The notes under the pieces: model-generated
Seen by the model: the letters and a program-made list of their open reading frames with translations, nothing else
Told to the model about the DNA's origin: nothing
Database searches by the model: none
From: Labrys sedimenti
GTDB taxonomy: Bacteria > Pseudomonadota > Alphaproteobacteria > Rhizobiales > Labraceae
Direction: 5' to 3'
Length of the DNA stretch: 64,000 bases
Assembly: GCF_034424805.1 (NCBI RefSeq)
Contig: NZ_JAXOUF010000003.1
Coordinates: forward strand, 372,001-436,000
Translations under genes and position numbers: made by a program
In this document: positions 17,093 through 25,471 of the stretch, one piece after another
How the letters are laid out: each line of letters opens with the position of its first letter
Position numbering within the stretch: position 1 is the first letter of the stretch

Positions 17093-18469
17093 CTATGGCT
17101 TCGGCGTGCAGGTCAGCGTGACGGTGGCTTTGCTCGGGTCGCCGCCGCGCTCGGGAGGCGTGACGCCGCTGGCGCGCAGGAAGGCGGTGACGAACAGACC
17201 CTTCAAGGCTGTCGGATCGCCATTGGCGGCGGCAAGGCCTGACAAAGCGCCGTCCTTGTCGATCAAGGCGCCGGGAGCGCCCGCGGCTAGCGATACGCGG
17301 CGACTGTCGTCATTGCCGCCGATCAATGCCGTGACGGTGGTGGCGACCGGGGTGGAGCCGGACAGCAGGGCGACAGCATCACCTTGCGCCAGCGCCGGCT
17401 GCCGCCAGGCGAGCGGTGCCGGGCCAGGGGGTGGATTGGCTCGGACCAGCGCGACGTCATTGCCGAGATCGCCGGCAATCACCCTGGCCGGGGCGCCGCC
17501 CTGCAGGGTCACCGTTTCGCATCCCGCCACCAAGCCGGCATAGGTGAGGATATCACCGTTCGGCGATACCAGGGTGCCCAGGCCGGTCTTGGCCGCTGTC
17601 GAGGTGCCTGATGGCAAGGGCACGGGCGGACCGGCCGGCTTCGGCGGTTCGGGAAGGGGCGCTGGCTTGTCGGCGGGTTTGGAGATCGGCGGCGCCACGG
17701 CAGCCGGCTTGCCGCCCTCGGCCAATTTCATCGAAGAGGCCATTGCGATGGAAATCCGGTCGAAGCCGGGGGAAAGCGCCGGGTCCCAGCCAAGGGCGAA
17801 GCCGCGTGAATCGGTGTCGGTCTTGACGAAGCGCAGATAGAAGCTCTTGCCGTCATTGCTGCCGGCGACCACAAGGAAATCCGGGCGCAGCAGCGAATAG
17901 GTCACCTTGCGCCCGGGGCGCTCCGTCTTGAGGCGAGTGAATAGGGCCTCGAAAGTCTCCTTGTCGGCAGGGATGGCGAGGATGTCCAAGGTGACGTCAT
18001 TTTTGGGCGTGGCGAAATGCGGGCCGTTCTTGCCTTCCGTCCGTACCGTCGTCAGCTTGGCCGGATAGCCCACCGTGATGCCGCGTTCCGTGATGGTTTC
18101 GAAGCCATAGCGCGCCGTGAACTTGGCTGCGTGCTGGGCGAGAGTGATGCGCTGAGGCGGCGTGAATATACCGGTTTCCTTGGCCTTGATGCGCTTCTGG
18201 AAAGCGCGGATTGCCTCATAGCTGCGCTTGCCCATCTCGCCCGACGGCAGTGAATTGAGATCGCCGGTCCAGATCAGATCCTGCTGAATGGCGGCGAAAT
18301 CCTCCGCACCCATTGTTGCGGCGGCAGCCTTTGCGGCTTCGAAGGCGGCATCGACGGGAACGGCCGGTGCCGGCGCGGCGGGCGCTGGTTTCGTCTGGGC
18401 GGAAGCCGAACCGATGGGAACGGCCGAAGCCGCCAGCACCCAGGCGCCAATCATGGTTCGCCGCAACAT
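17093..18469 (-). CDS. Secreted protein with caspase-paralogue N-terminal module and degenerate trypsin/HtrA-like domain
   Basis: A 458-residue protein. Signal peptide MLRRTMIGAW..GSASA (1-24), then the same N-terminal module as the two caspases next door: IQQDLIWTG (61-69), an FQ motif, GITVGYPAKL and FALGWDP. A Pro-rich linker (about 250-292) leads to a trypsin-like domain (295-430). There TLVSPNGDILT and NDVALVRA (Asp338) fit HtrA-type proteases, but the expected His position reads Gly312 (ILTYAGLVAGC) and the expected Ser position Pro399 (AGAPGALI), so it should be catalytically dead. The start at 18469 was chosen because GGTGGGGGCGGGA precedes it and it matches the paralogues; a longer start at 18523 is possible. 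It may be a binding or regulatory partner of the caspases. Confidence 0.75.
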   Translation of the reverse strand: MLRRTMIGAWVLAASAVPIGSASAQTKPAPAAPAPAVPVDAAFEAAKAAAATMGAEDFAAIQQDLIWTGDLNSLPSGEMGKRSYEAIRAFQKRIKAKETGIFTPPQRITLAQHAAKFTARYGFETITERGITVGYPAKLTTVRTEGKNGPHFATPKNDVTLDILAIPADKETFEALFTRLKTERPGRKVTYSLLRPDFLVVAGSNDGKSFYLRFVKTDTDSRGFALGWDPALSPGFDRISIAMASSMKLAEGGKPAAVAPPISKPADKPAPLPEPPKPAGPPVPLPSGTSTAAKTGLGTLVSPNGDILTYAGLVAGCETVTLQGGAPARVIAGDLGNDVALVRANPPPGPAPLAWRQPALAQGDAVALLSGSTPVATTVTALIGGNDDSRRVSLAAGAPGALIDKDGALSGLAAANGDPTALKGLFVTAFLRASGVTPPERGGDPSKATVTLTCTPKP

Positions 18470-18538
18470 TCCCGCCCCCACCTTTGCCGATCTCTGCAAG
18501 ATGTTTGTATAGCGCCGTACCATGACGGCAAGCGTTCT

Positions 18539-20767
18539 TCAGGAAACATCCGGCGCGGGCGCAGCCAATTTTTCGCGGAGCCGGGTCCAGCGCCGGCGCC
18601 CCATGGCATTTTCCGCCGCCAGCCTCAGGGCGCGCTTTTCGGCGACCACCACTACCAGCCGCTTGCCGCGGGTAATGGCCGTATAGAGCAGGTTGCGGGC
18701 CAGCATCGGATAATGGGCGTTGGAGATCACCACCACCACCGCCGGATATTCCGAGCCCTGGGCCTTGTGGATGGTGGTGGCATAGGCCGGCACCAGGCTG
18801 TCGAGCTGCGCGGTGGTGTAGTGGACGTCGCGCCCATCGAAGGTGACGGTGAGCTGCCCCGCCTTCGCATCCGTGCGGGTGACGAAGCCGATATCGCCAT
18901 TGAAGATTTCGCGGTCATAGTCATTGTCGATCTGCATGACCTTGTCATGCGGGGCGAAGGTACCGAATTCGCGCACGATCGCGCCTTCGCGTGCCGGATT
19001 GAGGACCTCGCGCAGGGCCTGCGTCAGCGTTTGCGAGCCCAGAGGCCCCTTGTTCATCGGGGTCAGCACGTGGATGTCCCTGACGGGATCGAGACCGAAG
19101 CGGCGTGGCAGGCGGTTGGTGACGATGTCGATCACCTTGCTGGCGCCATCTTCTGCCGTCGCCATGTCGACGACGAAGAAGTCGCCATCCTCCGGGCTTT
19201 TGGCGCCTTCCGGCACTTCGCCATGATTGACGGCATGGGCCGCGGCAATGATGCGGCTGGTTTCAGCCTGGCGGAACACTTCGGTGAGCCGCACCACGGG
19301 AATGACGTCGGAGGCGATGATGTCGGCCAGCACCTGGCCGGGGCCGACTGAGGGCAACTGGTCGGCATCGCCCACCAGGACGAGGGCGGCGCGCGGCGAC
19401 AGGGCATCGAGCAAGGCGCGCATCAGCTCGATGTCGATCATGCTCGCCTCGTCGGCGATGACGAGGTCGGCGTCGAGGGGATAGGCCCGCTGTCGGCGGA
19501 ACGTGCCCGAGACCGGATCGATTTCCAGCAGGCGATGGATGGTCTTGGCTTCCTGGCCGGTGCTTTCGGCCATGCGCTTGGCGGCGCGGCCGGTCGGCGC
19601 ACACAGGGCGATCGTCACATCCTTGCGCTCGAGCGCCTTGAGGATGGTGTCGATGATGGTGGTCTTGCCGACACCGGGGCCGCCGGTGATGACCAGCAGC
19701 TTGGAGGCGAGGGCCGTCTCCACCGCGAGGGCCTGGGCAGGAGCGAGCCGCCTGCGGGTGCGAGCTTCGGTATCCAGCACCGCTTGGTGCAGGCCTTCCT
19801 GGCGCCAGGGCGGGCTGCCGCCAGCCATCTGCTTCAGCCTGGTAGCAACGGCTTCCTCGGCGTTCCACAGTGCCGGCAGGAAGTAGGACGGGGCCCCCTC
19901 GATGGTGTCGCCGATGATCGAGCGGGTCTGCAGCAGGCGGGTGGCGGCATCGTTGAAGAGATAGTCGTCCACCTCCAGCACCCGGCCGGCCCGTTCGAAC
20001 AGGGCTTCGCGCGGCACGCCGCAATGGCCGTTGGTTGCACCCTCGCCCAGTGCCCAGAGCAGCCCGGCGGTCAGGCGCGAGGGATCCTCGCGCTCATGCC
20101 CCAGACTGAGGGCGAACTGGTCGGCGGTGCGGAAGTCGAACCCCTTGACCTCGCGCGAGAGTCGGTAGGGATCGGCCTTGATCAGTTCGACTGCATTGGT
20201 GCCGAGCGCCTTCTGCACACTGGCGGCGCGCGTCGCTCCCAGCCCGTGCTCGGTGAGGAAAACCAGGACGTCACGGAACTCCTGTTGGGCGCTCCAGCCC
20301 TCGCGGATCAGCCGGATGCGCTGGGGCGACAGGCCTGCCACCTCGCTCAGCCGGTCCGGTTCGCTGTCGAGGATCTTGAGCGTGTCCTTGCCAAAGGCTG
20401 CCACCAGCTTCTTGGCGGTCTCCTGGCCGATGCCGCGAACCAGGCCGGAGGCAAGGTAGCGCTCGATGCCGGATGCGGAGCCGGGCGGCGTGGTACGGAT
20501 AGCATCGGCGCGGAACTGCAGGCCGCGCTCGGGATCGACGCTCCAGCGCCCCTCCGCCTCGAGCTTTTCGCCGGGAGCGATGGCCGCGGTGCGGCCGATC
20601 ACGGTGGCCAGGTCCTTGCGCCCCTTCACCTTGACGCGGAGCACCGCGAAGCCGTTTTCGGCATTGTGATAGGTGACCCGGTCGATGATGCCGGAAATCG
20701 TCAGATCTGCCGGCACTTCACCGGGAGGGGCCGGCTTCGAATCGCGTTTGAAGGAGGACGTGCGCAT
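18539..20767 (-). CDS. recD2: RecD2-like ATP-dependent 5'-3' DNA helicase
   Basis: A 742-residue superfamily 1B helicase. The N-terminal region (ISGIIDRVTYHNAENGFAVLRV) is the OB-like domain of RecD2; tandem helix-hairpin-helix regions follow (GLVRGIGQETAKKLV; LSEVAGLSPQRI). Walker A GGPGVGKTT lies near residue 360, motif II VIADEASMID, motif III VGDADQLPSVGPG, and the C-terminal motif VI region YATTIHKAQGSEYP and LLYTAITRGKR. RecB and RecC are absent here, as expected for the stand-alone RecD2 type, which acts in replication-fork and break repair. The ATG at 20767 (MRTSSF) is chosen by homology; its Shine-Dalgarno is weak. The degenerate-protease gene starts 70 bp downstream. Confidence 0.92.
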   Translation of the reverse strand: MRTSSFKRDSKPAPPGEVPADLTISGIIDRVTYHNAENGFAVLRVKVKGRKDLATVIGRTAAIAPGEKLEAEGRWSVDPERGLQFRADAIRTTPPGSASGIERYLASGLVRGIGQETAKKLVAAFGKDTLKILDSEPDRLSEVAGLSPQRIRLIREGWSAQQEFRDVLVFLTEHGLGATRAASVQKALGTNAVELIKADPYRLSREVKGFDFRTADQFALSLGHEREDPSRLTAGLLWALGEGATNGHCGVPREALFERAGRVLEVDDYLFNDAATRLLQTRSIIGDTIEGAPSYFLPALWNAEEAVATRLKQMAGGSPPWRQEGLHQAVLDTEARTRRRLAPAQALAVETALASKLLVITGGPGVGKTTIIDTILKALERKDVTIALCAPTGRAAKRMAESTGQEAKTIHRLLEIDPVSGTFRRQRAYPLDADLVIADEASMIDIELMRALLDALSPRAALVLVGDADQLPSVGPGQVLADIIASDVIPVVRLTEVFRQAETSRIIAAAHAVNHGEVPEGAKSPEDGDFFVVDMATAEDGASKVIDIVTNRLPRRFGLDPVRDIHVLTPMNKGPLGSQTLTQALREVLNPAREGAIVREFGTFAPHDKVMQIDNDYDREIFNGDIGFVTRTDAKAGQLTVTFDGRDVHYTTAQLDSLVPAYATTIHKAQGSEYPAVVVVISNAHYPMLARNLLYTAITRGKRLVVVVAEKRALRLAAENAMGRRRWTRLREKLAAPAPDVS

Positions 20768-20859
20768 ATCAGCACCATGGGCAGGCCGGTGCGACTTGTC
20801 GAGGCATGTCGTGTGAGGCGCGAGCGCCGATCGTGGAGGAAGGGAGGGCCGCTCCCCCT

Positions 20860-22086
20860 TCAGGCGCTCCTGCTGGGGAAACGGTCGGCATCGCACAGTG
20901 GCTTGAACAGGCGCGACCAGGCCAGGGCAACGAGGATCGTACCCAGGCCGCCGAGCACCACGGCCTCTACCGGGCCGAAGAGGGCGGCGGTAAGGCCTGA
21001 TTCGAATTCTCCCAACTGGTTGGAGGTGCCGACGAACATGGCGTTGACGGCGCTGACCCGCCCGCGCATCGCGTCGGGCGTGCCGAGCTGGACCAGGGTT
21101 GAACGCACCACCACGCTGACGACGTCGGCCGCTCCCATGACCACCAGCGCCGGCAGCGAAAGCGCAAACCAGGACGACAGGCCGAAGACGATGGTAGCCA
21201 GGCCGAACACCGCGACGGCCGCGAACATCTTCAGGCCGACCCGCCGCTCCAGCGGCCAACGCGCCAAGATCAGAGACATGGACAGGGCGCCGAGGGCCGG
21301 GGATGCCCTGAGCACGCCGAGGCCGAAGGCATTGGTGTGGAGAATGTCACGGGCATAGATCGGCAGCAGGGCCGTCGCGCCGCCGAGCAGCACGGCGACC
21401 ATGTCGAGCGAGATCGCTCCGAGAATGATCGGACGGCTCCTGATGAAGGCGAAGCCCGAGAACACCGATCTGAGGGTGGTCGGCTCGCGCGCGGCGGGTG
21501 GTACGAGGATCCGTAGGCGTGAAACCAGGATCGAGGCCAGGCCGTAGAAGCAGGCGACGAAAAGATAGGCCGATCCAGGGCCGACGATGTAGAGCAGCCC
21601 TCCCAGAGCAGGGCCGATGATGGTGGCGGTCTGGATGGCGGAGGCGGACAGGGCCAGCGCGCGCGGCAATTGGTGGGGGCTGACGATCATCGGGAGCAGG
21701 GCGGCCGTCGTCGGCATTTCGAAAGTACGGCAGGCGCCGATCACGACGGCGGCGGCGAAAATGATCGTCGGGCTGATCATGCCTTGCCAGGAAGCAAAAG
21801 CGAGTCCTGCCCCTGTCAGTCCTGCTACCATCTGGCAGCAGCGCACGACGGTACGCCGGTCGAAGCGATCCGCGATGTGGCCGGCCGGAATGATCAGCGC
21901 CAGCATCGGCAGGAATTGGCAAAGACCGACGAGGCCGAGATGAAGCGCAGAATGGGTAAGATCATAGATCTGCCAGCCGATCACCACGGAGATGATTTGG
22001 AAACAGCCGGTGGAAAATACGCGGGCCGTCCAGAACAGTCCGAAGCCGCTCTGACGAAGAAGGGAAGGCGTGTCCTGCGCGGACAT
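20860..22086 (-). CDS. MFS transporter of the EntS/MFS_3 type
   Basis: A 408-residue inner-membrane protein with about 12 predicted helices. The sequence starts LLRQSGFGLFWTARVFSTGCFQ and contains the MFS loop motif AGHIADRFDRRTVV between helices 2 and 3 and RGRVSAVNAMFVGTSNQLGEFESG in the C-terminal half, features I associate with the EntS-like exporter group. Proteins in this group export siderophores or drugs; nothing around it specifies a substrate. It is transcribed in the same direction as the helicase gene, 92 bp upstream. Confidence 0.85.
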   Translation of the reverse strand: MSAQDTPSLLRQSGFGLFWTARVFSTGCFQIISVVIGWQIYDLTHSALHLGLVGLCQFLPMLALIIPAGHIADRFDRRTVVRCCQMVAGLTGAGLAFASWQGMISPTIIFAAAVVIGACRTFEMPTTAALLPMIVSPHQLPRALALSASAIQTATIIGPALGGLLYIVGPGSAYLFVACFYGLASILVSRLRILVPPAAREPTTLRSVFSGFAFIRSRPIILGAISLDMVAVLLGGATALLPIYARDILHTNAFGLGVLRASPALGALSMSLILARWPLERRVGLKMFAAVAVFGLATIVFGLSSWFALSLPALVVMGAADVVSVVVRSTLVQLGTPDAMRGRVSAVNAMFVGTSNQLGEFESGLTAALFGPVEAVVLGGLGTILVALAWSRLFKPLCDADRFPSRSA

Positions 22087-22235
22087 GAGGGGCTTTCAAT
22101 ATGACTTGATGAAATGAAGGAAACGGCAACTGCTGAGGCTTGCGTCGGATCGGAATCGCCACAAGGGATGTCTTCGCCAATATTACCGCCAGCTCTGCCC
22201 GAATATGCGGCGATATTCGATTCATGGTCCGGAAA

Positions 22236-22266
22236 AGAAAAAGCCCGGCTTTCGCCGGGCTTTTCC
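22236..22266 (-). terminator. Terminator of the first porin gene
   Basis: AGCCCGGC (22242-22249) and GCCGGGCT (22254-22261) with a 4-base loop, A-run on one side and T-run on the other. Symmetrical, so it may also end transcripts from the other strand. Confidence 0.85.
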
Positions 22267-22290
22267 TGCACATTGATCCAGATACGCGGA

Positions 22291-22944
22291 TCAGAACTTG
22301 TAGCTCACGCCGAGGTTCAGATCGACGGCGTCGAACTTCACCTTCGTGCGGTCGCCAGCAATGGTGACGCTCTTGTCGCCGAGGTCGATGTAGCGGGCTT
22401 CGCCACGAACGATCCAGTTCGGGTCGATGGCGTACTCGACGCCAGCACCAGCCGTCCAACCAACGCGGGTGTCGGTCTTGGAACCGACGCCGGCAATGCT
22501 GGTCTTGACGTTGCCGTAGGCAACACCACCCGTCACGTAGGGCAGGATATTGTCGAAGGCATAGCCGAAGCGAGCGCGGGTCGAGCCCATCCACTCGTTC
22601 TTGAGGGTGCCGCGGGCAACGACTTCACCGTCGGTGATCGACTTCGACTTCTTGAAGCTCGAATAATCGATATCGGTCTCAAGGCCGACGACGAAGCCGC
22701 CGTCGAACTGGGCATTGTAGCCGGCATGGACGCCGCCGAGGAAGCCGGCGCCGTCGAACTTGGCACGGTCAACCTTGCCCTGGCCGATCAACGCACCAGC
22801 ATGGACACCAGCGTAGAAGCCGGTCCAGTTGTAGACGGGAGCGACGACCGGAGCGACCGGCTCGACAGCCTGGGGAGCCAGATCGGCAGCGAAAGCCGAG
22901 GTCGAGGTGAGGAGGAGAGCCGCGAGGGCCAAACGCATTTTCAT
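22291..22944 (-). CDS. Outer-membrane beta-barrel protein, Omp25/Omp31 (RopB) type, copy 1
   Basis: A 217-residue porin-like protein. Signal peptide MKMRLALAALLLTSTSAFAA (1-20), then YNWTGFYAGVHAG, the hallmark N-terminal strand of the rhizobial Omp25/Omp31 family, alternating hydrophobic beta strands and a C-terminal Phe (SYKF) for barrel assembly. Structural outer-membrane protein that links or stabilises the envelope; pore activity is not shown. About 88 percent identical by my count to the next gene upstream, with a fully identical block over about 55 residues (GSTRARF to EYAID). Own promoter and terminator. Confidence 0.93.
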   Translation of the reverse strand: MKMRLALAALLLTSTSAFAADLAPQAVEPVAPVVAPVYNWTGFYAGVHAGALIGQGKVDRAKFDGAGFLGGVHAGYNAQFDGGFVVGLETDIDYSSFKKSKSITDGEVVARGTLKNEWMGSTRARFGYAFDNILPYVTGGVAYGNVKTSIAGVGSKTDTRVGWTAGAGVEYAIDPNWIVRGEARYIDLGDKSVTIAGDRTKVKFDAVDLNLGVSYKF

Positions 22945-23474
22945 TACTAGGACTCCAGGGCCGGAAATTCAGTGTGAGAGCATATAGACAGAAACCGCGG
23001 GGAGAGTCTGTAGCATTCCGGCCACACTGGCAGGCAAACTGAAGGCGCCTGATGGGCGGGGCCACGAAAATTGAAGAACGCAGCCCGCTCGTTTGTGGTT
23101 AACGAACAATTTATTTTTTGATGTGTTTTGTTAATATTTAAAAAAATATTAAGAGGATTTTTTTGCCTGAAGCCAAGATTCAGGGGCGTGGCAGCTTAGG
23201 GCGGCTTAATGACAATCGAGGATAAGTACTTCTGATAGAAATACTGCAGTGGTTTGTTGCGTGCGGTGAGGTGGAGGAGGGCTTGAGGGCACTGCCATTT
23301 TTAGTTTGGGTGAGAAGCGGCCAACCTCAGGTGTTCAAGGTTTGGTACAAGATCTTTGTCTGGCGGCGTGAGAAGCGGCACGTTGTGGGCCGGTTACCGA
23401 TATGACGGAGAGATCCACGAGACGTCTCCATTTGTCGGCAATTCGCCCGGACAACGATTTCGATGGCATGACAA
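22945..23474 (-). promoter_or_regulatory. Upstream region of porin copy 1
   Basis: About 530 bp without a gene. A block shared with porin copy 2 occurs about 60 bp before the start (GAGTCTGTAGC at 23004-23014 and CCACAC at 23022-23027 on the plus strand). Read on the minus strand, TACAGA, 18 bases and TCTATA could be -35 and -10. A very AT-rich tract lies at about 23100-23165. The rest shows no feature I can name. Confidence 0.55.
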
Positions 23475-23504
23475 AGAAAAAGCCCGGCTTTTGCCGGGCT
23501 CTTC
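23475..23504 (-). terminator. Terminator of the second porin gene
   Basis: AGCCCGGC (23481-23488) and GCCGGGCT (23493-23500) with a 4-base loop and an A-run before it; almost the same hairpin as after porin copy 1, so it was duplicated with the gene. Confidence 0.85.
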
Positions 23505-23530
23505 CTTACGCAATGATCCAGATACGCGGA

Positions 23531-24184
23531 TCAGAACTTGTAGCTCACGCCGAGGGTCAGGTCGGTGGAGTTGAACTTCACCTTGTGGCGGGTGCCGCCG
23601 AAGGTGCTGCTCTTGTCGCCGAGGTCGACATAACGGGCTTCGCCGCGGACGATCCAGTTCTGGTCGATGGCGTACTCGACGCCAGCACCAGCCGTCCAAC
23701 CAACGCGGGTGTCGGTCTTGGAACCAACGCCGGCAATGCTGGTCTTCACGTTGCCGTAGGCAACACCACCCGTCACGTAGGGCAGGATGTTGTCGAAGGC
23801 ATAGCCGAAGCGAGCGCGGGTCGAACCCTGCCACTCGTTCTTGAGGGTGGCGCGAGTGACGATGTCGCCGTCGGTGACAGCCTTGGACTTCTTGACGCTC
23901 GAATAGTCGATGTCGGTCTCGAGGCCGACGACCCAGCCGCCGTCGAACTGAGCATTGTAGCCAGCATGAACGCCGCCGAGGAAGCCGGTGCCATTGAGCT
24001 TGGCATGGTCAATCTTGCCCTGGCCGATAGCTGCGCCAGCATGGACACCAGCGTAGAAGCCGGTCCAGTTGTAGACGGGAGCGACGACCGGAGCGACCGG
24101 CTCGACAGCCTGGGGAGCCAGGTCGGCAGCGAAAGCCGAGGTCGAGGTGAGGAGGAGAGCCGCGAGGGCCAAACGCATTTTCAT
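23531..24184 (-). CDS. Outer-membrane beta-barrel protein, Omp25/Omp31 (RopB) type, copy 2
   Basis: A 217-residue paralogue of the downstream porin with an identical signal peptide, the same YNWTGFYAGVHAG motif and the same SYKF end. Differences cluster in the surface-loop-like segments (around residues 50-65, 85-110 and 195-212). The start MKMRLALAAL corresponds to that of copy 1; longer frames upstream are not supported because the signal peptide begins here. The region 62 bp before the start repeats the promoter block of copy 1 (24246-24269). Expression as two separate transcripts is likely. Confidence 0.93.
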   Translation of the reverse strand: MKMRLALAALLLTSTSAFAADLAPQAVEPVAPVVAPVYNWTGFYAGVHAGAAIGQGKIDHAKLNGTGFLGGVHAGYNAQFDGGWVVGLETDIDYSSVKKSKAVTDGDIVTRATLKNEWQGSTRARFGYAFDNILPYVTGGVAYGNVKTSIAGVGSKTDTRVGWTAGAGVEYAIDQNWIVRGEARYVDLGDKSSTFGGTRHKVKFNSTDLTLGVSYKF

Positions 24185-24688
24185 AGTTCGATACTCCAAA
24201 AACCGGAAAATCACAGTGACTAGATATAAGCAGAAAGCGTTGACGGAGTCTGTAGCGTTTTCGCCACACCGGCTTTCGAACTGGTGACAGGCCCGCGCAG
24301 ATTTCAAGGCAAAAATAAGACGCATGCGATGGCATCTTACAGTTAAAATGCAATTAAATGACTTTCGTATTCGTAAAAATTTTCCCAATAGAATTTAGGT
24401 TTCGACGTAATTCATAAAAATTCAAAGATCTATACGTGTTGTTTGAATCGAACGCCGGTGAATTAGTCGTAGGCTATCACCGCTATCGGCGGCAATGAGG
24501 GAGGATCTATGCTTGAGAGACGCTTCATGCTGCTCTGCAGCACGTTCCGCACCAAGTCGAGCGGTTTGGCAATTGTGCAAAGAACCTGCCCCATTTACGC
24601 CACATTCGGGGGCGGAATGTGGCGTGGGATTGCTTTGCTGCAATGAGGGGGCTGGCCTGCGCCTTTTGCATGGCTCTCCGGTTTTCTC
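24185..24688. other. Intergenic region between porin copy 2 and thiD
   Basis: About 500 bp. The first 100 bp carry the porin promoter block; on the minus strand TACAGA, 18 bases and CTTATA could be its -35 and -10. An AT-rich stretch (24300-24440) follows, then a perfect 11-bp hairpin at 24597-24625. No credible gene. Confidence 0.5.
24597..24625 (-). terminator. Hairpin downstream of the thiamine operon
   Basis: ACGCCACATTC and GAATGTGGCGT pair without mismatch around a 7-base loop, 64 bp after the thiD stop. No T-tract follows on the minus strand, so termination here is probable but not certain. Confidence 0.5.
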
Positions 24689-25471
24689 TCAAAAAGGCAC
24701 GGCAGGACCGCTGCCTTCGCCGATTTGAAGCCCGATTCCTGCCCTGAGGCGATCTGCCAGCCATTGCTTGGCGTACTCGACCGAGGCGGCGAGCGTGCAG
24801 CCGCCTGCCAGGTTTGCAGCGATGGCCGAGGAAAGGGCGCAGCCCGTTCCATGCAGGTTTGGGGTTTGGACCCACGCCGTTGCGAAGCGCTGGGTAACGT
24901 CACGGGTGGCAAGAATGTCGACCGCTTCGCCGAGATGGCCATGCCCGCCCTTCAGCAGCACGGCCTGCGGGCCGAGGGCGAGGAGGGCCCGGGCTTGTTC
25001 GATCATCTGCGCCTCGCTTTCCGCCGGCGTGCCGTTCAGCAAGATCGCCGCTTCCGGCAGATTCGGCGTGAGACAGGTCGCCAGCGGCAGGAGATGGGTT
25101 TTGAGGGCGGCGGGCGTACCCGTTTCACCCAAGAGCCGGCCCGTCGTCGCCGACATCACCGGATCGAGCACGATGGGCAAGCCACGGCCCGCGAGGCTCT
25201 CGGCGATGATGCGAGCATGGACCCCGCTGGGCACCATGCCGATCTTGACGGCGCCCACCTTGAAATCGTCGAGCACGGCATCGATCTGCGCGGCGAGTAC
25301 CTCCGGGGGGACCGCATGGATGGCGCTGATGCCGCGGGTGTTCTGCGCCGTGATGGCGGTAATGGCCGTGGTGCCGAACGCGCCGAAGGCGCGAAAGGCG
25401 GCAAGGTCTGCCTGGATGCCGGCCCCGCCGCCCGAATCGGAACCGGCAATGCTGAGCGCGATCGCCGTCAT
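24689..25471 (-). CDS. thiD: ThiD, hydroxymethylpyrimidine (phosphate) kinase
   Basis: Phosphorylates HMP and HMP-phosphate to the pyrophosphate for thiamine synthesis. 260 aa, ribokinase-like fold. Substrate end ALSIAGSDSGGGAGIQADL, VLDPVMSATTG, and the C-terminal anion-hole and base motif HGTGCALSSAIAANLA. The start ATG at 25471 overlaps the thiE stop (ATGA). Last gene of the riboswitch-controlled operon. Confidence 0.95.
   Translation of the reverse strand: MTAIALSIAGSDSGGGAGIQADLAAFRAFGAFGTTAITAITAQNTRGISAIHAVPPEVLAAQIDAVLDDFKVGAVKIGMVPSGVHARIIAESLAGRGLPIVLDPVMSATTGRLLGETGTPAALKTHLLPLATCLTPNLPEAAILLNGTPAESEAQMIEQARALLALGPQAVLLKGGHGHLGEAVDILATRDVTQRFATAWVQTPNLHGTGCALSSAIAANLAGGCTLAASVEYAKQWLADRLRAGIGLQIGEGSGPAVPF

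Noticed and set aside
18539..20767. The RecD-like gene as part of a defence island with the caspases
   Set aside because: The protein is an ordinary RecD2-type helicase with N-terminal OB and helix-hairpin-helix regions; only adjacency links it to the caspases and it is separated by a 69-bp gap.
24495..24728. Short frames between porin copy 2 and thiD
   Set aside because: They cross the perfect hairpin at 24597-24625 and have no ribosome-binding site or recognisable protein.
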